From contig OZ244915.1 of assembly GCA_965221815.1 (NCBI GenBank), positions 3,224,001 to 3,288,000 on the forward strand: a stretch of DNA of 64,000 nucleotides, given 5' to 3'. The position numbers and the translations under genes were made by a program. Under the pieces are notes generated by a model, which was given only the letters and a program-made list of their open reading frames with translations, made no database searches and had not been told where the DNA came from. Shown one piece after another: positions 26,239-34,742 of this stretch (positions are counted from its first letter, which is position 1; each line of letters starts with the position of its first letter). The DNA is from JAPOXR01 sp965221815. GTDB lineage: Bacteria > Pseudomonadota > Alphaproteobacteria > Rhodobacterales > Rhodobacteraceae.

Positions 26239-26835
26239 ATGAACACATCACAAAAGGCATACATCAATTATATCGAAAGCTGTGTCAGGAAATATCGGGC
26301 AACTCTTGAACAGATTTTTGGACCGCCAGATTCAAGATTTGAATTTAGAGAGGTCAACCATTTTGATGATGGCCCGGACATTTATTATCCGAATGGATTT
26401 CAATGTACAGGAAGTTGTCGGATGAACATCCGTATATCGACAGACGCTGGGAAAAGGCAATGTTATGATCAAGGTGCTTGGCAGGTCGCACATGAATGCG
26501 TTCATCTGTTGAACCCTGGTCCAAGGGATACCACCAACATTCTTGAAGAAGGGCTGGCGACATGGTTCCAAAACACGCCGTGCTATCATGATCAGAATGT
26601 TCAGAATTACATCCCGCGCGCAGAAAACTCTATCAGTCAAAACTATCGTGAGGCGCAGGAACTGGTTTGTCGCTACGGTGAGTCCCTACGCAAAGCAGTA
26701 AAGACACTTCGTATCGAAGGAGTTCGAATCAGGGAAATCGCTGCAAAAAAGTTGGGACGCGTTTTACCAAGTTCTTCTATTGCGGACATAACGCGCCTCT
26801 GCGCTTTGTTTGATTATCAGAGCACCGCAAAGTGA
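26239..26835 (+). CDS. Putative zincin-type metallopeptidase
   Basis: A 198-aa protein with the zinc-peptidase motif HECVH at 85-89 and a downstream EEGLATWF (E103/E104), the gluzincin arrangement in which a glutamate is the third zinc ligand. No signal peptide is visible, so it may act in the cytoplasm. Cysteines at 56, 60 and 75 are close together before the active site. No specific family was recognised. Base composition is more AT-rich than in the surrounding insertion sequences. It lies between an ISKra4 fragment and the CRISPR-Cas relic and may be mobile cargo or a toxin-like enzyme (speculative). Confidence 0.6.
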   Translation: MNTSQKAYINYIESCVRKYRATLEQIFGPPDSRFEFREVNHFDDGPDIYYPNGFQCTGSCRMNIRISTDAGKRQCYDQGAWQVAHECVHLLNPGPRDTTNILEEGLATWFQNTPCYHDQNVQNYIPRAENSISQNYREAQELVCRYGESLRKAVKTLRIEGVRIREIAAKKLGRVLPSSSIADITRLCALFDYQSTAK

Positions 26836-26972
26836 GGGACAATTCAGGCCGTTGAAGCCGCGTTCGCTGCAATTGGCGGCCTGAAACTGTCTGAACGGGA
26901 CCCTATGACAATTCTTTTTCCCACCGTTTCCCGAACATACCCCTGAACGTACAAAATATACGATGCTCCTAT

Positions 26973-27071
26973 TTGAGTGACTACCGCAAAGTGTGGGACA
27001 TCCGACATGAGCGATTTCTGTCACCCGCACAGATCAAATGCAATGGCCCCACACTTTGCGGTAGTCTCAAA
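26973..27071. repeat. MITE-like inverted-repeat element
   Basis: Two near-perfect inverted arms flank about 49 bases: the left arm contains CTACCGCAAAGTGTGGG (26981-26997) and the right arm its complement (27048-27064), each extended by a TTTGAG/CTCAAA outer part. No coding capacity. Related ends occur at 34599-34620 (CCCCACACTTTGC) and, with differences, at 26824-26840. This looks like a non-autonomous derivative of the transposon whose end is at 34620. Confidence 0.6.
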
Positions 27072-27159
27072 CATCATCAACGCCATTAACCTGACCACAC
27101 ACAAACCGAATCCTGTGGGTATCAGACGGCATAAACCCGTCCATCCGCGTTCAAGTCTC

Positions 27160-27188
27160 GGGAGTGATTCCCATATGGCTGGGTTTGG
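27160..27188 (+). repeat. 29-base ISKra4 right-end remnant fused to a CRISPR repeat
   Basis: 27160-27188 matches the right terminus of ISKra4 copy B (29272-29300) at 27 of 29 positions, beginning GGGAGTGATTCCC and ending GGCTGGGTTTGG. Its last four bases overlap the preserved part of the outer CRISPR repeat, which runs on to 27213. The remnant explains why the outer repeat has lost its normal first seven bases. Confidence 0.7.
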
Positions 27189-27279
27189 CCCTCAATCACC
27201 AGACTGCTATAACGTGTCCCCGACTTGGGTAACGGTCGTCGGAGTTGCGGTTGGCCCTCAATCACCAGACTGCTATAAC
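27178..27279 (+). CRISPR. Minimal type II-C CRISPR array, two repeats and one spacer
   Basis: The full repeat is 27244-27279 (36 bp, starts GTTGCGGTTGG, ends CTGCTATAAC). The outer repeat 27178-27213 is identical in its last 29 bases but its first seven are replaced by sequence shared with an ISKra4 terminus. The period is 66 bp, giving a 30-bp spacer at 27214-27243. The repeat end TGCTATAAC has the form of an extended -10 promoter element, as described for other type II-C arrays where each repeat starts its own crRNA (inference). It lies just downstream of cas2, on the opposite strand to the cas genes. Confidence 0.85.
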
Positions 27280-27290
27280 CCATTCCTATT

Positions 27291-27316
27291 AAGGCCCTGA
27301 ATAAAGGGCCTTTTTC
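27291..27316 (+). terminator. Rho-independent terminator between array and cas2
   Basis: AAGGCCCT (27291-27298) pairs with AGGGCCTT (27305-27312) around a six-base loop and is followed by a T-run (27311-27315). It would stop transcripts that read plus-strand through the last CRISPR repeat, and the stem could also serve the converging cas operon. It is the strongest terminator seen in the window. Confidence 0.8.
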
Positions 27317-27350
27317 CTGTTTAACGGGTATGAAATTGTTCGTTGGCACA

Positions 27351-27719
27351 TCAGAATATGATTAACTGGTCGGGATTTCTGGAGCGTGGTTCACGTTTCC
27401 TTCCTCGGAAAGTGCGGATGTTCTCGTATTGTTTGTCAGTGATCTGGATCATGTGAATCCTGCCCTCTTCCGGCATGATCAATTCAATCCGGCGGGCCAG
27501 GGCATCGGCCTTTTCCTTACCAACGCAATGCCGAAGGTACACCGAATACTGGGTCATCTCGAAGCCTTCATCAAGAAGTCCAAGGCGAAATCGGGTCGCG
27601 GCGCGACGCTGCGGTTTGGTGACAACCGGCAGGTCGAACAGGACGATCAACCACATGATGCGGTATCCGCTGAGCACGGGATCTCTATCCTGACAACGGA
27701 TTCTCTCGCGGGCCGCCAT
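27351..27719 (-). CDS. cas2: CRISPR-associated endonuclease Cas2, type II-C
   Basis: Cas2 pairs with Cas1 to insert new spacers. The 122-aa product has the family core YRIMWLIVLFDLPV with the conserved aspartate after the first strand, then RFRLGLLDEGFEMTQYSVYLRHC and the C-terminal VHMIQITDKQYENI-like strand (read here as IHMIQITDKQYE). The ATG at 27719 follows the cas1 stop by one base, as is normal in this operon. It is the only cas gene here that appears intact, but with cas9 and cas1 broken the adaptation machinery is very probably dead. Confidence 0.9.
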   Translation of the reverse strand: MAARERIRCQDRDPVLSGYRIMWLIVLFDLPVVTKPQRRAATRFRLGLLDEGFEMTQYSVYLRHCVGKEKADALARRIELIMPEEGRIHMIQITDKQYENIRTFRGRKREPRSRNPDQLIIF

Positions 27720-27720
27720 C

Positions 27721-28619
27721 TCATTCTCCAGATGGTAATCTTGGTAGCGGAAGATCAAGCGGTTCATTACTGTCTGCATAAGCACGCACGAGAGACTGGG
27801 CCAAACGCTGTGCACAGGTCATCACTGGCGACATGCCCGCCGCAGTCGGTAATTCGAGAATCATCACGCGTGCCAGAACTGCCTTGGCAGCGGAATCGAC
27901 GTCTTCGGTACCCCCACGCACGAGGTGCCACACTTCAAGGTCCACGATGGGGCGAAATGGTTCCATCAGATCATCCACGAGCACCATAGCGTTACCCCGG
28001 TTGGCGTGCATGAGTCCCAGACTTGGATGCAGCCCCGCCGCCATGACAGCGCGCGATACACCAGCCCGTAACACGGCATAGCCATAATTCAGAAGGCTGT
28101 TTGTCCCGCTGGCTTGTGGATCTCGCCGAAATTTCCTGCCCATCAATAGCGGCCAGTATCGCCGCGCAGCCTGCGCCTCAACATTGTCGGAATCACCAGA
28201 ACGAACCTTGCGGGAGAGGAGCTGAAACCCGCTATGCGGCGCGCCGACAGTCGCAAGCGTCGCGCCCTGAGCCAGGTTTTCGCACGCACGATCTGTGCCC
28301 ACAGTCTTTTTTTCAGCGCCGCACCGGCCCGTGCCTGATCCGACATACGACCGGCCTGGGCATGATGGCCGTCCACAGGCCATATGATGGCAGCGGGCCG
28401 ATGGTTGGAGCTGCACAAAACCGTGGCGATGCCGCGCTCCGCCAGTGTCACCAGCGCATGGTTGCTGAAAGTCAGGGCGTGGGCATTGGCAACCACCGCT
28501 GCGATGCCGTCGAGCCCGATCCGGCCGACCTCCTCACCTTTTTCATACACCACCAGAAACCCGCGCTGAAGCGAGAGATAGCGACCGTCCGTCTCCAAGT
28601 CGACTACGCGCCCCACCAC
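27721..28619 (-). pseudogene. cas1: Cas1 (type II-C) with a one-base frameshift
   Basis: The first part (from GTG 28619) reads LSLQRGFLVVYEKGEEVGRI to KKRLWAQIVRAK, and the second, in another frame, reads LAQGATLATVGAPHSGFQLL through NSLLNYGYAVLRAGVSRA, ANRGNAMVLVDDLMEPFRP to 27721. Both are clear type II Cas1. The frames join at the A-run at 28277-28280: one extra A restores a continuous product of normal length (about 300 aa). So cas1 is broken by a single-base deletion, unless this is a sequencing error in the homopolymer. Confidence 0.88.
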
Positions 28620-28637
28620 TGCGGTCTCTCCTTTCGG

Positions 28638-29271
28638 CTAGAGCCTGCGCAGGGCATCTTCCGATGACAGATGCCAGATACGCCCCAACTCATCGACGCG
28701 GACGCGAACCGCGCTTCGCTTCTTGAGTGTCCCATAGGATGCCATGAGCCAGCGGAACGGATCTTCGGTCTCTTTGTGGCGTTTGTCCAGATAGCCGGCC
28801 TCATTGTGCTGTGCCAATCTGAAACGTTTTGCAGAAGCGTCGAGGCGGTGGACGACCATGACCTGTCTGGCACCGTCATGGTCAAGCCTGATCAGATCGC
28901 CCTTCCTGACCCGCATGACGAAGGTGACGTCCAGGTCACGCCAATGCGGCTGATGGTCGGGATTGTTGACCATAAAAACCGACGTCGCCTCGCCATGCCA
29001 TTTGCCATCAGGAGTCTCGAAGATATCAACAAACGCATTCTCGCCCGCACTGTAAAGCTTCTCATGCGGGCGTTCGCCATGGCTGACAGGAACAAGATAT
29101 TTCGGCTTTTCCGACTTCAGGATACGAACCCGACGGAGACCCTCCTTGATATGAGGGTGCCCTGCATGCGCAGCGTTGAAACTCTCCAGGCCCCCTTTTA
29201 GCGTCCTGCCTGCCTCCGATTCCGCCGCGATATGCGCTTTGACCATACGCCGCAACCGTGCATCCCGAATG
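28638..29271 (-). pseudogene. cas9: Cas9 (type II-C), C-terminal fragment cut by ISKra4
   Basis: About 210 residues of the C-terminal end of a type II-C Cas9 remain: RLRRMVKAHIAAESEAGRTL, then KSEKPKYLVPV, PHEKLYSAGENAFVDIFE and a final PFRWLMASYGTLKKRSAVRV-type PAM-interacting region. The frame is open right up to 29271, where the right terminus of ISKra4 copy B begins. RuvC, HNH and REC parts are absent from the window, so no nuclease activity is possible. It is followed 18 bp later by cas1. Confidence 0.85.
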
Positions 29272-30902
29272 GGGAGTGATTCCCCTCTGGCTGGGTTTGG
29301 ACCCTGGTTGATTCCTGATCGGTTTCATTTGGCGAATCAGGCGACCCTGGCAAGAGGCGTGCGATTGTCGTTGGCCGCGGCGGGACAGGCGCTGGCGTGT
29401 CGTCGTCTGTGGGTCAGTTGGGCCCAGACGTTGTCAAAGCGTCCTGATTTGAGTCGGGCCCGGACAGTGAGAACACCCTGGCCGCCGGCGTGGCCCCATC
29501 TCTGGCCACTGCGCTTGAGCCGGGTGTTGACGATCATTGTGTGTGCCGCCTCGACAGCGCCGCTGCCGATGGGAGCGCCGGCATCGCGGGCCTCCCGATC
29601 ACGCATCCGCTGGCGGTGGCTGCGGACAGACCCAATGGCGGTGGTGATCTCGCCGGCCCCGGGGCTTTTTCTCTGGAGAGACCGCAATGCATCGATCACC
29701 TGGCCCACGCAATGGGGATCGTCTGTCAGGATGGCCTTGTGTGTGTCGAATCATACTGCGCTCCTGGCGCTCTCCGCGCCATCAGCGGCATCGGCCGCGG
29801 CCTTGAGAGACTTGGCGGGCATGCCAGACATCGACCAGCCTGATGTCTGGCGAAAGACTTTCCAGACAAGTCCCGTTGTCCCGGGCCCCATCGGCGATGG
29901 CGACAATCTTCAACTCTCGATCCGCCGCACCCGACTGCGGCCTCCTGTGCCACACCTCCTGACTGATCGGGCGTTTCAGACAGATCTTTCCCGGTTCGGG
30001 AAGCCGGGCAAAAGTACCTGTGTCAGCATCGCCCCATGGCTGCCCTGTTGGGCCACAACGCCGCAGGCGGCCTCACGCCAGCCATGTTCATAAACCTGTC
30101 CATCCCGCTCTTCCGTAGGCATTCGTCGCAGGGTCCCATCCCGCGAGACCCGCAGGGCCACCGCATCATCGTCTAGGCCCTCATCGCCCCGCACCTCTTC
30201 CAGCAGGTCATCGGCCTGATCCTCAAACTCCGGCCCCACCTCGGCCGTCAGGCGGATCAGACGGCTCGTTGCGGGACCCGCCCCACAGATCCGTTGCCAC
30301 AGATCCGCCCCATCCCGCGCCGGACGGATGAGTGCGTACCCGCGGAAAGGTCACGGTCCCGAACAGGGTCGTCGCCTGACCCGACGAGGCCGCCACCTGG
30401 CGAGGACTTTTCCCATCAATCTGCAACTGGTCCCCGTGATCATCGCGTGCGGCAAAGGCCTGACCCCACAGCCCACGGGCCAGACCCGCGACCGCATCAC
30501 GCAGATCAAGCTCCGCCTGATGCGGATCCTCTCGAAACAAGCGGGCCAGATCCTCGACGAGACCCGTGCCCTGCAACTGCGCCGCCGCGGCCTGCAGGGT
30601 GTCCGCGATCCGCTGCCGCACCTGCGCTCTGTCCGTATCGGTCTTGGCCACAGAGATGTCAGAGTGTGAATTGGTCATCAGAGTGTTCCGTCTCATACGT
30701 CTCCATCATGGAGAATTTTCGTCCTGGAACACTCGACCCTATCCGGCAGACACACCCAACAACTTCACCCCGATCTGGTCAAATTCCGGGATTTTTCCAA
30801 AAATTCCGCCGAACCACCCAAACGCCCGCCATCAGGATTCAAAAAACCACGCGTTTTCAACAGGTTGAAAATTTACAAGTCCGCCAGACGAGAACCACTC
30901 CC
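29272..30902 (-). mobile_element. ISKra4-type insertion sequence copy B, near full length, decayed
   Basis: A 1631-bp element with imperfect terminal inverted repeats: right end from 29272 (GGGAGTGATTCCCCTCTGGC) and left end to 30902 (GGGAGTGGTTCTCGTCTGGC when read inward). The transposase reads on the minus strand in pieces: N-terminus from about 30678 to 30240, a middle part (FEDQADDLLEEVRGDEG, RVSRDGTLRRMP) at 30239-29976, and the C-terminus (IGSGAVEAAHTMIVNTRLKR) at 29708-29337. At least two frameshifts separate them. The C-terminal pattern is that of ISKra4-family transposases. It has inserted in cas9. Confidence 0.82.
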
Positions 30903-31844
30903 TTCGGTGCAGGCGACATGCAGCCAGGCGAGGCGTCCGCGCACGCGGATGCCGGTCTCATCCATATGCTTGACGGGTGCCGCTGCCACCGCGTCCCGGA
31001 CATGGAGGACGAGGCCTTCGAGGCCCGCGGCCGCACGGGAGACCATGTTCATCAGCGTTCCCTGGGACAGATGTCCGCCGAACAGGTCGATCAGTGTCTG
31101 GCGCAGCCGCGGCACCGGAACCAGCTGGGCGACACGCAGATCAACGACCCGGGCGGTCAGCCGGGGACCGTATTGCATCGGGGCGGTCACCCCGTCGGGA
31201 AAGTGTGCCCGGGTGGTCACGCCGCAGGCGGGACAGACACACCGATGGGCCCGATGCGCGGTCACCTGGAGCGGAGGAGGTTCCGGAAGGTCATGGACCT
31301 GACGGGCCGCGGACCCGACGGACATCCCGGCGTCCAGGGCTGCACCACAGCCCGTGCAGACATCAGGATCGTGGTCCGTGATGACGTCGGGATGTTCGGA
31401 ACAGCGCAGCGTGCCGCCGGGGTGGCCCGTCTGTCCACCCGGCTTGCGGTCGCTGGCCCGGCGGCGAGACCGCCGGCGTTGCCGCAACGCCTCCGCCGTC
31501 GGTTGGGTCAGCCCATCACGCGATGGAGGCGTGCCACTGTTGGAACTGTCAAGCCCGAGGCGGCGCTCCAACTCCGCGATACGCGCGGCCTGGACAGCGA
31601 TCGTGGTGCGAAACTCGGCAATCATGGAATCACGGTCCGCGAGGGCCGCCGTCAGGTCGGAGACCCGGTGGGCCCATGACTCAAGATCGTCAATCATTCC
31701 TGACACGAAATGCCGGCCCTGTCTGCTGCCTGTCACCGCGGCTTCTGCCGTCTTGGGGACCAAACCTATGGGGAAACAACACACAGTGTCAAATGAGACC
31801 CGACGGACAGGGAGCACCGACCCAAAAAGAACCTGAATAGTTAC
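30903..31844 (-). mobile_element. IS66-family element, left half (N-terminal transposase part)
   Basis: The left terminal repeat GTAACTATTCAGGTTCTT (read on the minus strand) starts at 31844. The transposase N-terminus contains the RLGLDSSNSGTPPSRDGL linker typical of IS66 TnpC, a zinc-finger-like CTGCG...CPACG region and the first catalytic DE of HMDETGIRVRG. The frame runs into the ISKra4 end after ACTEG at the GCACCGAA duplication (TTCGGTGC, 30903-30910). The C-terminal half is at 23829-24527. The flanking 8-bp duplication is 31845-31852. No accessory TnpA/TnpB genes are seen. Confidence 0.88.
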
Positions 31845-32645
31845 CATGATGTTTGCCTTTCCCGACCAACCGGTCAGTGAATTCCTTCATCTTGTCATGA
31901 TAGATCCTGGCGGTGTTGGCCGCCATAGTGAGGACATCACGCGGTCGCTGCCGCCCGCCGGTGATGTGGCGGACACCGGTCTTTTGACCCCTGTCACGCG
32001 CCATCGGGGCGACACCGATCAGGGATGCGGCCTGGCGACCGCTGAGGGTGCCCAGCTCACACATCCAGCAGATGAGTGCCGCGGTCGTGACCGGCCCGAT
32101 GCCGGGGATGGCGCGCAGGATCGCGCTGGTTTGGGCCCGATGGTCATCCGTTGTGATCACGTCCTCAATGGCCTGATCGAGCGCGTCTATCTCCGCCGCC
32201 AGGGTTTCGACAATGCGCACGTGCGCCGCGTCAATCACAGATCCCGCAAGTTCAACCGCGCCCGCATCACCAGCAGATCACCCAACTCTTGCCGGATTTT
32301 GTCTTGGGGGATGACGGGTCTGAGGTGGGGCACCACCCGGCCCATCTCTCCGCATCCACGCGATCTGTCTTGGCCAGGCCATTCATCGCCTTGGCGAAGT
32401 CCCGCGCCTGACGGGGATTGACCACAATCACCGAAAAACCCTGCGCACAGAGGGTTTGCCACAGCGGCACATGCAGCCGTCCTGTTGCTTCCATCCCCAT
32501 GCAATCGGGGCGCGTTTCACCCCACCCTGCGGTGATGTCGGCAAACCCGGACGTATCATTCGACACGGTCCGGCTTTCGCCATTCCAATCAATGTCCAAC
32601 TTATCCTTGCTGACATCAAGACCGGCTGATCGTCAGGTCATCGTC
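31845..32645 (-). pseudogene. IS110-family transposase, 5' portion
   Basis: Read on the minus strand, the start region LDVSKDKLDIDW (DEDD catalytic aspartate) lies near 32630, followed by GMEATGRLHVPLWQTLCAQG, VVNPRQARDFAKAMN and, in shifted frames, VVPHLRPVIPQDKIRQELGD and RAIPGIGPVTTAALICWMCE with the IS110 serine-region VLTMAANTARIYHDKMKEF. At least two frameshifts are present (near 32340 and 32240) and a stop precedes the start region. It is cut by the IS66 insertion at 31845; the 3' end is at 24536-24611. Confidence 0.82.
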
Positions 32646-32889
32646 TCCCACTCCTCGTCTCATTGATGATCCTCGGATCTGACATCCAAGGCGGTGTCGG
32701 TCCCACACGCCCGGTGGGACTGTCACCCCGCACCCCCGCAGCTGATCAACCGCGGGGGTTCCGCTTTTGGAAGCGTGCAAAAGACGCGGGGCTGCGCAAG
32801 CCGAAGGCCACAGAATTCCTGCGTGATCCACAGGAATTTTTGCACCCAACCACCACCTCCTCTTTTGTATTGATTCCTGATTCGAAGAC

Positions 32890-33793
32890 ATATGAGGCGG
32901 ACAATCTCCTGACAGAGGTGCGGGGCGATGAGGGCCTAGACGATGATGCGGTAGCCCTGCGGGTCTCGCGGGATGGCACCCTGCTGCGGATGCCTGCGGA
33001 AGAGCGGGATGGACAGGCTGATGAACAGGGCTGGCGTGCGGCCGCCTACGGCGTTGTGGCCCAACAGGGCAGCCATGGGACGATGCTGACACAGGTGCTT
33101 TTGCCCGGCTTCCCGAACCGGACCAGACCTGTCTGAAACGCCCGATCAGCCAGGAGGTGTGGCATTGGATGCCGCAGGCGGCCGGGCAAGACAGAGAGTT
33201 GAAGAGTGTCGCCATCGCCGATGGGGCCCGGGACAACGGGACTTGTCTGGAGAGTGTGACCCCGGATATCCGGCTCATCGATGTCGGGCAGGCCGGCCAA
33301 GTCTCTCAAGGCCGCGGCCGATGCCGCTGAGGGGGCCGAGAGCGGTAAGAGCACGGCGGGGTTCGACACACACAAGGCGATCCTGACAGACGATCCCCAT
33401 TGCGTGGGCCAGGTGATTGATGCATTGCGATCTCTCAAGCGGAAAAGCCCAGGGGCTGGCGAGATCACCACCGCCATTGGGTCTGTCCGCAGCCACCGCT
33501 AGCGGGGCTGTCGAGGCGGCACACACAATGATCGTCAACACCCGGCTCAAGCGCAGCGGCCAGAGATGGGGTCGTGCCGGTGGCCAGGGTGTTCTCACTG
33601 TCCGGGCCCGGCTCACATCAGGACGCTTTGACAACGTCTGGGCCCAACTGACCCACAGACGGCGCCACGCCAGCGCCTGTCCCGCCGCGGCCAACGACAA
33701 TCGCACGCCTCTCGCCAAAGTCGCCTGATTCGCCAAATGAAACCGATCAGGAATCAAGCAGGGTCCAAACCCAGCCAGAGGAGAATCACTCCC
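32890..33793 (+). mobile_element. ISKra4-type element copy C, 3' fragment
   Basis: Plus-strand C-terminal part of the same transposase as copy B: EADNLLTEVRGDEGLDDDAV and SRDGTLLRMPAEERDG at 32895-33136, a middle piece (DPHCVGQVIDALRSLKRKSP) at 33281-33500, and SGAVEAAHTMIVNTRLKRSG to the stop at 33728. Frames are shifted between pieces. The right terminus ends with GAGAATCACTCCC at 33793. The N-terminal third and left end are missing. Opposite orientation to copies A and B. Confidence 0.8.
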
Positions 33794-34008
33794 TTTGCAA
33801 ACAGTGTGCTTGCCAAAGAGTAGGCCAACATGAGATATTCACCTTTCCCCTATTGGGGCCTGGGTTGATCCCATCAAGTCGATAAAACACGAAAGTAGAT
33901 GGGCCGTTTTTCCGCCTCGTTTTTGCGAACGATCTGTCGGTGTGGCAGGAAGTCTCGACCCTGATGGTGATGACCTGTTCCAGGACATCCTGTGGAGAGT
34001 TGAAGATT

Positions 34009-34620
34009 AGGCTGTGTACTTAAATATTGACAGGTCTGTCTGGAGCTGCGAGAGGAGCCAAAAAACCATCGGGCAGGAGCAGACCCATGAGCGGGCACCG
34101 CCACGACATGACCGATGCCGCGTGGGCGATCCTCCGCTCGGTGCTTCCCCCGACACACCAGGGCCCGCGTCGATTGCAGGACCGAAGGGTCATGGATGGT
34201 ATCTTCGTCGTGTTGCGCACCGGCATCCCCTGGCGGGGTCTCCCGGAGCGCTACGGTCCCGACTCGACCGGCTTCAATCGCGACAACCGCTGGAGCCAGA
34301 ATGGCACCTGGGCCCGGATCATGCCGGCGCTGGCCGAGCGAGCGGACGATGATCCCGAACACTGCCGAGCGGCGACGCTACGGGGAGCGGGTCTCCACCG
34401 CTTTCGTCGAATCCACAGTCAATACGGTTGTGGGGAAACGCTTTGCAAAGAAACAGCAGATGCGCTGGTCACAACAGGGAGCCCACCTCATGCTTCAGAC
34501 CCGGACACGAACTCTCGATGGCACCCTGCGTGACACCTTCGAACACTGGTATCCCGGCCTGTCAGCGCACACAGAAACCCGAATGGCGGCCTGAGTTGCC
34601 CCACACTTTGCAGGACTCTC
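34009..34620 (+). mobile_element. Chimeric transposase remnant (IS5-like front, another family at the back)
   Basis: 34087-34353 encodes the N-terminus of an IS5-family (IS427-like) transposase: HDMTDAAWAILRSVLPP and VLRTGIPWRGLPERYG are diagnostic. From about 34375 to 34594 a different transposase C-terminus follows: FVESTVNTVVGKRFAKKQQM then GAHLMLQTRTRTLDGTLRDT. A terminal-repeat-like CCCCACACTTTGCAGGACTCTC lies at 34599-34620 and resembles the arms of the MITE at 26973-27071. The two parts were joined by deletion; neither is functional. Confidence 0.65.
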
Positions 34621-34742
34621 ATGATGTTTGAGGGTGAGGTGCAGGATGTGATTGACGCGGTCTCTCCGATAGCGTGTAATGGTGCGGTGCGCGCCTGGGG
34701 TGATTGGGCGGGTGTGGGATCAGAAGGGAAGGTGTAGAGAGT

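Noticed and set aside
25983..26267. Small minus-strand frame ending PTPMPSGMDGPGW
   Set aside because: No ribosome binding site or domain; could be a remnant, but not supportable.
27123..27136. CAGACGGCATAAAC, resembling a CRISPR repeat end
   Set aside because: Only 10 of 14 bases match and the spacing (77 bp) does not fit the 66-bp array period; also too weak to call a tracrRNA anti-repeat.
30294..31679. 461-codon plus-strand frame across ISKra4 copy B and the IS66 half
   Set aside because: It runs antisense to two recognised transposase genes and crosses an insertion junction, so it is not a real gene.
25535..33801. TTTTGCAA next to copy A and TTTGCAAA next to copy C as a shared target duplication
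   Set aside because: The two differ by a one-base offset and TTTGCAAA is itself palindromic, so similarity may reflect target preference, not one insertion.
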